A DNA stretch of 64,000 bases from Trebouxia sp. TZW2008 (lineage: Eukaryota > Chlorophyta > Trebouxiophyceae > Trebouxiales > Trebouxiaceae): assembly GCA_002118135.1 (NCBI GenBank), contig BDIU01000058.1, forward strand, positions 62,001 to 126,000, written 5' to 3'. This document shows positions 12,801 through 23,456 of the stretch, piece by piece (position 1 is the first letter of the stretch; every line of letters starts with the position of its first letter). Both the position numbers and the translations under genes were made by a program. A model generated the notes under the pieces. It was not told where the DNA came from. It searched no databases and was given only the letters and a program-made list of their open reading frames with translations.

Positions 12801-15408
12801 TGAGCTGAGCCACACCAAGCTGCTGTTGATCCAAATTGCCAAGGCGCTGCAGGGCGTGTGCATCATCTCTGTTGGTCATGCAAAGGCGCTGACTGATTTG
12901 GCTTCCACGTTTTGCAGACAGGCAACAAGCAGGTTCAAGAGTTGCAACAGGGACGCCCTGGTGTTCAAGCTCAGTCATACGAAGCTGCTGCTGGTGCAAA
13001 CTGCCATGGCTAACTTTGCTTTGATCTTGAGTGCTGTGTCTGACTCTGCTGCATTTGCTTGCAGGCAGGCAACAGGTGGTTTCAAGGGCCGCAACAGGGA
13101 TGGCCTGGTCTTTGAGCTGAGGCACACCAAGCTGCTGCTGGTGCACATTGTGAAGGCGCTGCAGGGTGTGCACAGCAAGCACACTCTGCATGGCGACGTC
13201 AAGCCTGACAATCTGCTGGTCAGTACCTTAATCCGTTCCCTTCCACTGTGCGAATGCACCTCTTCTTTTGTCTTGGACTACAAAATGGTGTCATTTGCTC
13301 TTTTATCGAGGCATTGCAGGGTGTGCACAGTAAGCACACTCTGCATGGCAATGTCAAGACCAGAGCTGGTCAGTGATTTGCTGTGCACTTTCTGTCTTCT
13401 TTTGACCTGCATCTTCTCCCCGTCATTTTGGTTGTGTCTCATTTGATCTCATTTGATGTTTGTGATGTTGTCAGGACACTGCAGGGCGTGTCATTGAGCA
13501 CACTCTGCATGGCCATGTTGAGCCAGACGCTCTGCCCTTTTTTACCCTTTTTGCAGTGCAGTCAGCACTTAATCTTCAGCTCAAACGAGTCAGTCAATTG
13601 ATTCCAACTCCCTGGATTGCAGGTGTTCAAGGAGGAAGGCAGTGATAGGTCAAGCTGTGTCAAGATCACAGACTTTGGCCTGAGCAGGCAGCTCACTGAT
13701 GGCTGCTATGACATTTGCCCTACATCAAGTGGTACCAGGTGAGTCGCTTATGCATTTGCGCTTTTTCTGACATTTGCTGCTGTATGTACTCAAATATATG
13801 CACCTTACATGTAAACAAGAACCCTGAGAAAAGCAGCTATTTGTATCAAGCTCCCTGCTGTCATAATAGCTGTGAGCATAATTTTATGAAATGCATATCT
13901 GAGCCGCATGTCAAGTGAGCTTTGGGCAAGTCAACTTGTGCGGCCTCAAAACTAAGATGCGTCGCGGCATCAATGCTGGCAGACTTATCAAGACTGTGAT
14001 CCCTGCGTTGTCTCCTGCCTGATGACTTGCCTCAGAGACAGTCGGCATGCTTTGCAGCAGGGTATTCTCCCATGATTTTCCACATGATGTCAAGCAGTAG
14101 TTTCTGCATCACTGTGATCAAAACATGCGCTCTTACTTTACGCCTTGTGGCAATGTTGAGGGTTCCTAAGTATGTGGTACTCATGAACGCCTAAACCTGA
14201 TGCAAGCATAGTCATTGACATCATGTGGCACTTGCAATCAGTCTTGTAGGCTGGCTAACGCCTGTACAGTACCTCTTCTTCTTGTTTTCTTTCCAGACCA
14301 TGTGCTTGCTGCAGGGGCACTCAAGGATGGACAGCCCCAGAGCTGTACAGCCAGAATCTTGATGCAACTGCCAATGGCAGAACTAATGTGACAGCCGCAG
14401 CGGACACGTACGCTGCTGGCTGGGTGCTCTTTGAGCTGCTTTGTGGCCTCAGCCCATTGCTCTTCTTGGAGAGTTCCACTGATGATGACTTCGCTGCAAG
14501 TGAGTTGACTAATACTGTTTCAGCACATTGCTTGTGTGATAGACTGCCTAATGCCAGGCCTTTCTTGTTGCGGGGAGAGATTCATTGTCAAGATGTTTGC
14601 AACATGCATGAACTCATCTTGGAAAATGCTGAGATTCATGATGTGCAATCAGCAGCATGCTTGCTCACCGCAGCTGCAACATTGCTTGAACTGCTGTTTA
14701 GTATGTTGCAGTGACAGCCAATTGTTACAGCAGATGCTTTGAGCATCCCTGCTTCCCACTCAACACTGCTTGATCTGCTAGTTTGGTATGTGGCTTTGAC
14801 AATCGAGTTTGTCTGCAGATGCTTTGAGCTTCCCTGGTCTCTACTCAAGAGTCCCAAAGCCAGACATCAGCATTTGCGGCAGCATCTCATCACAGGACAC
14901 CTCAAGCAGCACCGCATTGTCACAGAACAGCTCACACACAAGCTGCAGCGCTGTATCACAAACTGCCTCACATGCTTCAGGCAGCGCTCGCTCTGACGCT
15001 GCAAGTGAGCGTAGCAAAGGTGGTCACCGTTCAATGGATGATAGCAGTGATGCGACTGGCCGCATGACTGACAGCAACAGCAAAGGGCGGCAAGTGATGA
15101 AGTCAGAGGATGTCAAGAATGATGCAGCACACAGCTGTGATGCAGCGCAGAGAGACACAGCAGAGAGAGTTGACTTCAGCTCAGAACAGCAAAGTAACTT
15201 GACTTGTGATGCCTTAGAAGAGCACGGCACCAGCCTGCAAGCGAATGCAGAGAGTACAGAGGATATTGAGATGGTGTACGCTTACCCAGAGTACCTCTTG
15301 CAAGGGCCTGGTCTGCGACTGTTGCAGCTGTGCATGGCTATGTGGTCAACCAAGCCAGAAGACAGGCCGTCGTGGGAGGCTGTTCTTGACTGGCTAGAGT
15401 CGATCTGA
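6834..15408 (+). CDS. Membrane-anchored protein kinase with IRE1-like activation segment
   Basis: Exons with matching phases: 6834-6912, 7085-7257, 7482-7701, 8023-8223, then 8995-9105, 9388 to about 10555 or 10654, 10994-11116, 11557-11738, 13065-13218, 13623-13738, 14315-14499 and 14819-15408. An exon between 8223 and 8995 is unresolved. The N-terminal part has two hydrophobic stretches (about 7100-7190 and 7600-7690) that should span a membrane. A long Ser/Ala/Gln-rich linker follows, then the kinase: glycine loop LLGEGSAATVYQ, lysine in CATKYP, catalytic loop HGDVKPDNLL (Gly in place of the Arg of HRD), DFGLSR, and GTQGWTAPEL in the activation segment. The GTxGWxAPE motif recalls IRE1, but the tail after it is a Ser-rich insert and the C-lobe end (PEDRPSW), with no RNase domain. 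All catalytic residues I can check are present, so it is probably active. There is one reading-frame anomaly at 9675-9691. Confidence 0.82.
10859..10925 (+). repeat. Exon echo, kinase (glycine-loop exon)
   Basis: A decayed copy of the exon beginning at 10994. It reads FKGGICDLP, stop, GAKMLGGGSAAK where the functional exon reads FKNGAYDLPYGAKLLGEGSAAT. It lies on the 5' side and repeats the exon start. Confidence 0.85.
11401..11523 (+). repeat. Near-intact duplicate exon 5' of the kinase hinge exon
   Basis: A 41-codon open stretch with acceptor (TTGTTACAG) and donor (GTGAGT). It reads GLEAYSDLAHDLHSHLRCAG, against GLKAYSDLAHELQSHLRCAG in the exon at 11557-11738. Only 33 bases separate its end from the next exon, too few for a normal intron. 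It lacks the second half of the functional exon (the kinase hinge) and ends in a different phase, so its use would break the kinase. Confidence 0.85.
12598..13064 (+). repeat. Three exon echoes, kinase catalytic-loop exon start
   Basis: Copies of the start of the 13065-13218 exon begin near 12606, 12754 and 12919. They carry variants of QATGGFKGRNRDGLVFEL, such as QATGGFKGRNQDGLVLEL and QATSRFKSCNRDALVFKL. Period is about 150 bases. All lie on the 5' side. Confidence 0.88.
13305..13530 (+). repeat. Two exon echoes, kinase catalytic-loop exon end
   Basis: Copies of the second half of the 13065-13218 exon lie near 13313 (ALQGVHSKHTLHGNVK) and 13483 (more decayed). They sit on the 3' side of the functional exon and repeat its end. 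Confidence 0.85.
14729..14762 (+). repeat. Exon echo, start of last kinase exon
   Basis: CAGATGCTTTGAGCATCCCT at 14731 repeats CAGATGCTTTGAGCTTCCCT at 14816, including the acceptor. It lies on the 5' side of the exon at 14819. Confidence 0.8.
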
Positions 15409-16335
15409 ACTCATCAGACTAGCAAAGATGGCCTTGAATGCTGAAAGCAAGGAATTGCCTTCTGAGAGATTGAAACAGTATATCGAGAAGGCATGATGGC
15501 AGGCTGTTCTTTCAGGGTCTCAAAACACAAAGAGCAATGAGAGGCATCTGGCGCCCATGGAGATTGAGTGCTGTTGAATGGTTGTCTGAAGACAGTCATC
15601 TCGACCACTACAGAACATTCGAGTACAGTATATCTTGTATAGCTGTTGGTGGTTGGGTACTTTGGACGTTGTGCATGTGGCACATTATGAATACGGTCAC
15701 GTGCAGTGCCACCCGAGGCAGGCAACACCTCTTCGTATGACATTGTGTAGTTTGGATCATTTTGCCTTTAAGTTGGTCAAGGACTTGCATCATGTGTCGA
15801 AATTGTTTGTACACTGTTCCTCTACACTTGGTCTCTGTTGTTTGAGACTCTGAGACAGCTTTTGTCTTTCACATGTAACGGTCACTGTTGCTGTGTCTTT
15901 CCCAAACACTCTGTGCGCAGATTAAACTGAATGCTGGGAGCAGCACGTCACAATTGCATCTTTGACTCATCTTACATCTGCCCACTCACCAAGTAAGCAT
16001 AGCCCTGGATGCAGCATTGGAAGTTCCTGATGCAAGCTGCGGCACTGTGCAGTAGTGATTTCCGACAGTACCAATCACAGACTTGCAAGTGCAACTTGTA
16101 CTGTGTCCACCATTGAATCCCCACAAGGCGTCCTGTTACACTTGACACCAGCTCACCAAAATCTCAAAGACACTGCTTTCACTCTTCAGACACACTTGCA
16201 CTTTGGGCAGACTTGACTTCAGACCTTATCTGAAACTTCATAAGCGACCCTAAAGCAAGAACAAATGCTGCCAAACGCACTGCTGGCTCAGCACTTTATG
16301 CTTCAAGACGCATAAGTCTGAAGTTGCAGCGGGTG
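15409..16335. other. Kinase 3' UTR and convergent intergenic region
   Basis: No exon is supported between the kinase stop (15408) and the TAM41 stop (16336). The two genes converge here, so the stretch should hold both 3' UTRs. Confidence 0.5.
15874..15878 (+). terminator. Candidate TGTAA poly(A) signal of kinase
   Basis: TGTAA, the usual green algal polyadenylation signal, occurs about 470 bases after the stop. A pentamer is weak evidence alone. Confidence 0.3.
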
Positions 16336-19300
16336 TTATCGGGTGCGGTAGGCTTTGCGGACCTTCTCAAACAGGTATGATGCTGAGCGCTTGCCGCCAG
16401 CCATAAACAAGCCTGCCCATGCTTGCCTCCTGCATGCAATCAGCCCATGATTGATTGATTCAGCCTCAGCTTGCAAAGGAAACAAGGACAAGGCAGAAGG
16501 AACAAGAGGAAAAGAGCAAGAGAGATGTCAGCCATGAACAGTCGACCCATGCTTGCCTCCTGCATACTTGTGAGACGCAGAAGGGCACTGAGCAGAAAAA
16601 GCAGAAAAGTCAGCAAAGGAAGAGGAAAACAAGTAGGGATTGATACCTGAGCAGCGTCCAATAAGGTCTGAGTACAGCAAATTTGACAGCATCACTGATG
16701 GTAATGCAGACAGACAACTTGGCAGGCAGCTACAGACAGACAGACAGACAGACCGACAGACAGACAGACAGACAGACCAACCGACAGAGGCAGACAAGAC
16801 AAGCAACCAACAATCACCTGCTGGAAGGCCGGACAATGGCAGCAACTGCAGCTCGCAGAAGTTGCTCATGAGTGCCAGTGTTGACCGTGGACTCCGCCAC
16901 ATGCCGCGCAACAGCAGGGTCATCACACCGGCTCCTGAAGTCAAATGGCTGAGTTGCTGATGCGAGCCGCTGCAGCAGGCCCTGCAAGCCACAAATATGA
17001 CATCAGCATGAGGTTGAGTGACTTCACATTTTGCTTTACATAAGCACTGTGCGAAAGCAGGATCATCACACCAGCTCCGGAAGTCAATGGTCGGGTTGCT
17101 GATGCAAGCTAATGTAGCGAGCTCTGCATCCAAATGTTCAATTGAGCTTAAGCCTACATGGGTTCTGGAGGTAAAACGCTGATGCAAGTCGCGATAGCAA
17201 GCCCTGCACAAGGGGTGTGACATAAGCTTGCAAATCAATGTATTTCGCAATACATTGTTGACAAGTGTGCAGGTTGTTTGGCTTCTCTTGTGAGCAAAGC
17301 GCAAGAACTCTGTATGAGTACACAACCAAAGGAGCGAAAGCTTGATCATAGCATCATAAAATGACTGGCAATGTGGTCAAGGAAACAAAGGCATGCTTGA
17401 CTAGGTTGCAAAATGATGCCAGGTGCTTACCGAGGGGAGCGTGGCAATTAAATCCACACGCGTCCTATCACTCAGATCCTGTGTGAAGAAATCACCCGGC
17501 CGACACAACAGTTTCGCTCTGCTGGCAACTGGCCCCTGCATTCATGTAAACCACCATCACATGATACACGCTGCAGCACAACTTATAGCTACTACAGAGC
17601 GAGCGCTAAATGCAGCAGCACTCCTTTCAAGAAACCCTAGTTGGGCTGCAGGACTTCAGCCCTGGCTGCAGCAAATGACAGCTTTCACCTCAAGGCATTT
17701 GAATTTTCATCAAGATTGCAACCCATGGAGCTGTGACAAACCAGTGAATACACAAAAAATGCATCTCAGCCAGGAGTGAGGAAGTAAAGAACAAAAAAGC
17801 CTTGGGATTCCAGTGAATGTGCAGAAGTATGCACACTTGAATTGCAGAAAAGGGGTTGAGTGCCTAAGAGGGCTTATATCTAGCCTATTACTGAACATCA
17901 AGGCGAGACCCTTTGCGCTGCCCTAAACTATGCGCTCTATCTTACTGTCCACTGACATTGCAAAACTTGCAACAGCAAAGCATGGCAATTTCATAGGATT
18001 GAGAAACATGCACAGGCAGTGGCAAAATGTGGAAAGGGTAGGGGGCAGAACTTACATCTAGCCTCTTGTTGTACATCAAGGCAAGTCCCTTTGCGCTGCC
18101 CTGAGCTATGCGCTCTATCTTCCTGGAGTCTTCAGCAAAGCCCATGCGCACATCCCCAATGTATGACACCCCACAAATTTTGGCGTAGAGATCCTGCAGT
18201 ACAGGGGACAATTCTGGCAATCACTACTTAACATGGGTACTTGCAAGTCTCTTCAGAGATGCACGGTCTGTTCGAAATAATCACAAAACCTGCTCCGAGG
18301 CATATCACATGCACCAGGCATTGTGGATCACAATCAACACTAACTTTTGCTGCTGGACCGCCATGAGAGATGTGTGCGCCTCTGACCATTCCATGTAAAC
18401 ACAGCAGGTGGGCTTCAGAGCTTTTTGCAACCCTTGACATTCCTGGTCCACCTGCATTCCCATCTTGACATACCTTGCAACAACCCAAGACTCAAGCGCT
18501 GCTCGACTCAAAATCAGCTTGGGGAAAAAACCTTCTTGATATGCATTCCTGTGCAAACTCCGCTCATGTGTGCTGATTGTGTTGTATCACTGCCATCCCA
18601 TGCATGCTCAACATTGCTCACCTTCAGGGAAATTCTGCAGCAGCAGCAGCAGCAGCAACATGATGGTGAAAACTGCATGGCAAAGTCAGATCTAGCTGCA
18701 TATGCTGGATATGACGCACCTGTAAGGAGAAGTTCTCAGGCAGCAGCAGTAGCGCCATAGTGAACGCTGCATCCAGGTTGTTCTTGCGAGCAAGTGGCAG
18801 CTTGGCATAGTCCTTCAGCATGAGCACTGGCTTCTGCATTCTTCCTGCTATGTACAAGCTGTCCCAACACTGCAGGTCGTCATACAGCAGCTGTGTGCCA
18901 ATCACACCATACTTGATCATCTGCGGGCGACAGGAATGTAAACCGACTCGTCAAAGGGTGTGCAATGTACAAGCTGTCCCAACACTGCAGGTCGTCATAC
19001 AGTAGCTGTGTCCCAATCACGCCGTACTTGATCATCTGCAAGTAGGTCAGCTGTTCTGGCATAGGAAAATTAGTGTGGCATCACATTGTGTGAACACTCA
19101 TGCTCTGTACAACGCTGCAGGTTGTTGTTGTACAGTAGCTGCGTCCCAGTCACACTGTATTTGAAGATCTGGGGAAAGCACAGCAACAGATTCTTCAGCT
19201 TGGGCTCTGGCTTTGACAAGCAGCTAAGAACAAGCTGCCCCAAAACTGCAGGTTGTCGTACATGAGCTGCGTCCCTATCACACCATACTCAATTATCTGC

Positions 19301-20576
19301 AGGAGAAAATCCAGAACTGTCTACATCACCACGGACACGACAAGAGCCATTGCAAGTCTAAGCAGGCCAGGATACGCAAGTGCTTATCTGCACAGGCATC
19401 TCCTTTGGCATGTGCAGTACCAAATTCCTCCATGCGCCATCTTCAGTGCAAGCCTTACAACTGTGTTGCAGTCATAGCATGTTTCATTGATGCAGCAGCT
19501 GCATTCAGAGCATGGGAGGAATGATCATGAGCTCAAAATACATTGAAAGTCATGCAGTCAACTGCACAATAGGGAGCAACTGCTAACCACAACATTGCAC
19601 ATGATCGACTGCTCACAGGGCTGTGGTGCAACAACCTGTTCTGCATCATGTGCATACAACAATGAAGGAGCCATTTGTAATGCATGTGCTGCCAAACATG
19701 CTGACATGCATGCAAGATGCATAGGAGGTAGGCAAGTCTCACATGATCTCGCCACCAGACAGCTGTGTTGAAGTAAGTGCCGGCACCCAGCCTTTCTGCA
19801 GTCCATACCACCTGCAGCAGCAAATTACACTCCAATTAAAGCTGCAAGCAAGCTTGCCAGACACTTTGAAAGAGAGCAACATCATGGTGGCAAGACTGAC
19901 GGGCCTTTCAAGGAGACTCAAGGCACAAAATATGTGGGTGGGACTGATGCATTAAAAAATACAAAGCCCAATGACAAATAATCGTTATGGATAAGCTACG
20001 GAGTCAGAGGCAGGAGAGGCGGTCATAACAGCATGCTGCGCCAGGTGAGTCCATAATGCAGCAGCTGAGACTTGGCATGCTCATGGGCATCTCATGCATG
20101 CTGCAAAAACTGAGTCCCAAGTCTTACTGGGGCGGGCCCAAGGCTCCCTAGGATGGAGTAGTGATGTCTGTTCTGCTGCAGGTTCTGCAAAACACAGCAG
20201 CGTGCTCAATATCCACTCAGAGTGAAGGCATGCCAGGAGTGCACCATACGCCAAATGCACAGTTGAAGCCATCACACATGCACAGAGCCCAGTCAACAGC
20301 CAGATCAGCAGATTGCCAGTGGCGGTCTGTGCCAGATCCTTTGCAACATTGCAAGTGCATAAAGCAAGTAAACAATATGACGCGGACCTGAGCATGCCAC
20401 TCATGTGGGTTGTCCACTGCAAAGATGAAGTCCAGCATTGGCTTGTTTGTGCTGTGGCGGTCATAGAGATCAGGCTGGACAATGACGCCAGAGCCATAAG
20501 CAAAGGCATGCTGCACATGTGGGACATCCTCCAAAACACCTCTGAGCTGTTTTGCCACACCAGGCCCGACTGACAT
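16336..20576 (-). CDS. TAM41: Mitochondrial phosphatidate cytidylyltransferase TAM41
   Basis: TAM41 makes CDP-diacylglycerol from phosphatidate and CTP in the mitochondrial inner membrane, the first step toward cardiolipin. Eight exons (minus): 20576-20388, 20175-20128, 19811-19743, 18920-18720, 18193-18056, 17535-17431, 16981-16818, 16429-16336. All phases fit and the total is 1008 bases, 335 residues, normal for the family. Recognisable blocks in order: HAFAYGSGV with MLDFIFAVDNPHEWH (the nucleotidyltransferase-like core), HHYSILGSLGP, GAGTYFNTAVW, MIKYGVIGTQLLYDDLQCWD with SLYIAGRMQKPV, SYIGDVRMGFAED, and the C-terminal AAIVRPSSRRQAWAGLFMAG. The start is the first ATG of the conserved exon; an upstream targeting exon cannot be excluded. 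Four of its exons are flanked by decayed copies. Confidence 0.95.
16480..16560 (-). repeat. Exon echo, last TAM41 exon
   Basis: The minus strand reads ATGCAGGAGGCAAGCATGGG at about 16560, repeating the acceptor and start of the exon at 16429, then diverges. It lies on the 5' side. Confidence 0.8.
16733..16778 (+). repeat. (CAGA)n microsatellite
   Basis: About eleven CAGA units with one interruption, inside a TAM41 intron. Confidence 0.95.
17040..17215 (-). repeat. Two exon echoes, TAM41 exon 7 start
   Basis: The functional exon (16981) reads GLLQRLASATQPFDFRSRCD. Copies read LACISNPTIDFRSWCDDPAF (near 17110) and GLLSRLASAFYLQNP (near 17205). Both are on the 5' side. Confidence 0.85.
17869..17943 (-). 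repeat. Exon echo, TAM41 exon 5 end
   Basis: A copy of the last 70 or so bases of the exon at 18193-18056 (shared CTTTGCGCTGCCCT and CTATGCGCTCTATCTT on plus). It lies about 180 bases away on the 3' side. Confidence 0.85.
18952..19299 (-). repeat. Three exon echoes, TAM41 exon 4 start
   Basis: The functional exon starts at 18920 with MIKYGVIGTQLLYDDLQCWD. Copies start at about 19035 (identical for 20 residues and on to LYIA), 19171 (IFKYSVTGTQLLYNN) and 19297 (IIEYGVIGTQLMYDNLQFW). All are on the 5' side, spaced about 120-135 bases. Confidence 0.92.
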
Positions 20577-21651
20577 GGGGAGCAGTTCACAGACTACAGC
20601 TTGGCTGATTGGCAAAGCTACTGAATAAAAAAGGTACGCTGTGCACACTAGCAACCTGTGAGATCAAGCTGCGTCTCGCAAACGTCAAAACTGGATGGAC
20701 CAGTTGATTGATCTGCCAGCGTGTGCCCAGCAGGGGTCAATGGCAAAGCTGTGCACTCGCAGACGTAATAAATGATTTGTGAAAGATTTTCTGTGCGTCA
20801 CCGCAGCCAACACCGGATGAGATGCCTTTGTCACCGGGAAGCACGGACTCCGGGCGTATGATGCACAGTCGGCACAGGCAGCACTTGCAGCGGGGATGTT
20901 CAAGAGCAGTCTGCAAGCAAGGCAGTCACTCACAAGCAAATACTGCCCCGGAATTGCACGAATACTAGGCAAAACTTGGCTGCAACCGTGTTGCAGAGTG
21001 TTGCTCTGATCATGTTCAGTCAAGATTAGTCAAAGCTGCCTGGTGCAGACTAGAGAGTAGTAGAACCAGCTTCTATTATCCAGCTGTAAGCTTGAGCAGT
21101 AACATTGGTGCCATTGAGCTGCATAGCATAGGCCTGTCCATGTACACGTGGTTGGCAGCAAGTCATTTTGACAGCTGCACATCTTATTTATCTGTTCATT
21201 CATGAAGACAAGATTGAATTTGATCTGCTTTAAGGCAGAGCGCACATTGAGCGGCACACAAGCAGCTCATGCATACGTTTGCTGCCTGACAAGCCTTGCC
21301 AACGGAGGACAAACCATAAACAGCATACGATTTGGCAGTCTGTGACCAGATGCTGCTGACCTAATCAGCCTGACCATGTACTAGAAGCCCCTGCTTCAAA
21401 TGTCAGTGTGAGGCACAGTGAACAATGATCCCCTGATGCAATGAGGAACATGCAGGCATATGCCTGTCTCCAGCGCTAGTGCACTTGCGCTGAGGGTTTA
21501 CAGATGACAGGCATTACAGATGACAGTGGGGTTGCGATTTGCTGTGCAACACAGGATCATTTGTGGTAGGCTGCAAAATGAATTTTAATGAAAAGGAAAC
21601 TGCAGTATGCCCGACACTTGTGGTTCAGCAAGGGCCTTTCATCTGTTGTGA
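20577..21651. other. Intergenic and TAM41 promoter region
   Basis: No gene is supported. A CG-richer patch at about 20770-20900 may mark the TAM41 promoter or an unrecognised 5' exon. Confidence 0.4.
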
Positions 21652-22349
21652 TCACTGCTTTCTTGCAGTATGGTTCTTGTCACGCCCCCCCTGTCCAAGG
21701 TCTGGTGGGTTTGAGGCTGAGTCATACTTGGCAGCTGAATTCTGCAACACCACAGCAGATGATCACAGCATACTTTGAGCAGAGATGCAATCTTGGGTCA
21801 TCAATGGATCAGTAAGCATGCATACATATGCTGGACGCAAAGGGAAACGCACCTGCATATGCTTGAGCTCTTCATTATGTTCCTTGACCTCCTCCCCACT
21901 TAGTTCGCCCTGCGGGTTGTCGCTGCTGCCGTGGCTGGCAGGTTCAATGTTGTGGTGATGTCTGCAGGCCAAAGCCGCGTAAGGCAGCCCTATCAGCACA
22001 CGCAGCGGGAACAGGACGTGAGCACATACAGTAAACACCACTCAAGTGATCAGCACAGAATTTTCCTTTGCATGCAGCAGGGGCCAGCTATTTGCACGCA
22101 CTCTGGCTGGGCGATGTGCTTGCCCTCTGGCACAGGGTCGTCTGTCAAGCCGACCTGCGACCTGATCTGGCGTGGCTGGCCAGGAGTCGACTTGTTAATT
22201 GCCTTGCTGATGGCGTCTGCTCCGCCTGTCATAATCTCTCTTGAGTCTGCATGCAGGATCGATGATCAGGTCAAACTTTTTAAGACCCGCAAGCAGCATG
22301 GTGGGTGAGCCTCCAGCTTGAAGATCGCCCCGAAATCTTGGATGCGTAC
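21652..22349 (-). CDS. Unrecognised small protein gene, 5' end unresolved
   Basis: Four exons on the minus strand join in phase: 22349-22287, 22246-22102, 21961-21853 and 21741-21652 (stop TGA). The joined product is soluble-looking and hydrophilic, with PTMLLAGDSREIMTGGADAI, QVGLTDDPVPEGKHIAQPEH, EEVKEHNEELKHMQ and a basic end GQGGRDKNHTARKQ. I recognise no domain. The first exon begins in phase 1, so an upstream exon with the start codon is missing; a small ATG-started stretch near 22525 does not fit in phase. Consistent splice phases across three introns argue that it is a real gene. Confidence 0.5.
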
Positions 22350-23456
22350 CTGCAACAGAATTGCAATGGAACGATCGTCGTCACCCAACTGCAGGTAAGT
22401 GCACTGAACACACGACATCCTAGTCAGGCCATTTCGAGACGCCAAGAGGGCTATGAGTAGGGCGGTTGCATTGCAGATGCATAAATTCACCCAGGCATAC
22501 ATGATCGCCAGTAGATTGTCCATTTCAGCAGCAGCGACCACTGAACATGGGCTGCCTTCCAGTGCGTGTATCATGCATACGTCATGTTGTCAAGTCATGG
22601 TGTTGAAAGTAGAAGTGAAGATTGGTTTGAGGCACCTGACTTGCCTTTTTGCCGTTTTGCTGTATTCTTGCATTCCGGTATAAGGCCAGATTTACGCATG
22701 ACAGCTTGACGCTGCAGGCGATCCCTGAACACCAGACATCAAGACCGTAATCTGCTGCTCCTGAGTCTGCCTGGATACACAGTCTTGCACAGCGGCTGTG
22801 CGTCCTTCTTAATGCTGACCTTTACTTGAAGATTTTGATCCTAATCAGAAGATCTACATTTCACAGAGGAAGGGGGACACATCTGACTGGAAAGGCAAAG
22901 CAGTCAGACAACCTATACAGGAAGGAAGTGCAGAACGCTTTTGTAATGTTTAAAACTGTACAATTGCTTGAGGGCACTGTGAGTTGGGTGAGAGAAGCCT
23001 CTTGCCTTTGTAGCTACAGCTCAAAGAAAGCATTAATGAGTCCTGTCTGCCTGCTTGGCCACAGCGTGCTGTGCGTCAAGCGCAAAGGCGCATCAGACTT
23101 GTGTTTGCAGCAGAGGCACAGTACAAGAGCAAGTTGTTCAGAGGCTCAACACCAGCTTGCATGGTGTCGACAGCTTGAGACTATCCTGTTAATCTTGCTG
23201 TCTGTTGCGTCTCAAACATCGATGTGCCAAACATGCCAAAAGTGATGACCATCTTGCTTGTTGAAATGACCATCAAATGATTGGCCCCTGGAGATGTGCC
23301 TCTAGTATGGATGCTGATCAAGGGTGTGCAAGACGGCACTCATTGTGCGATGGCATATGAGATTCGCCACTGCGCATTCCAGCCAACCAGTAGCAGACTG
23401 TACAGGAAAAGCTGACGCCATACAAACATGCTACAGATTCCACTCTAAACTTCGAG
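22350..23456. other. No gene resolved
   Basis: It probably contains the 5' exon of the small gene to its left. I see no other exon with convincing splice sites. Confidence 0.4.

Noticed and set aside
12706..13446. A 246-residue protein with internal repeats
   Set aside because: It reads through decayed copies of the kinase catalytic-loop exon and the introns between them; the splice phases of the kinase explain the region better.
16640..16960. Open frame with QTDRQTDRQTD repeats
   Set aside because: It is a translation of the (CAGA)n microsatellite in a TAM41 intron, on the opposite strand to the gene.
22800..23250. Plus-strand open frame of 139 residues
   Set aside because: Its composition is like the surrounding non-coding DNA, it has no convincing splice context and no recognisable domain.
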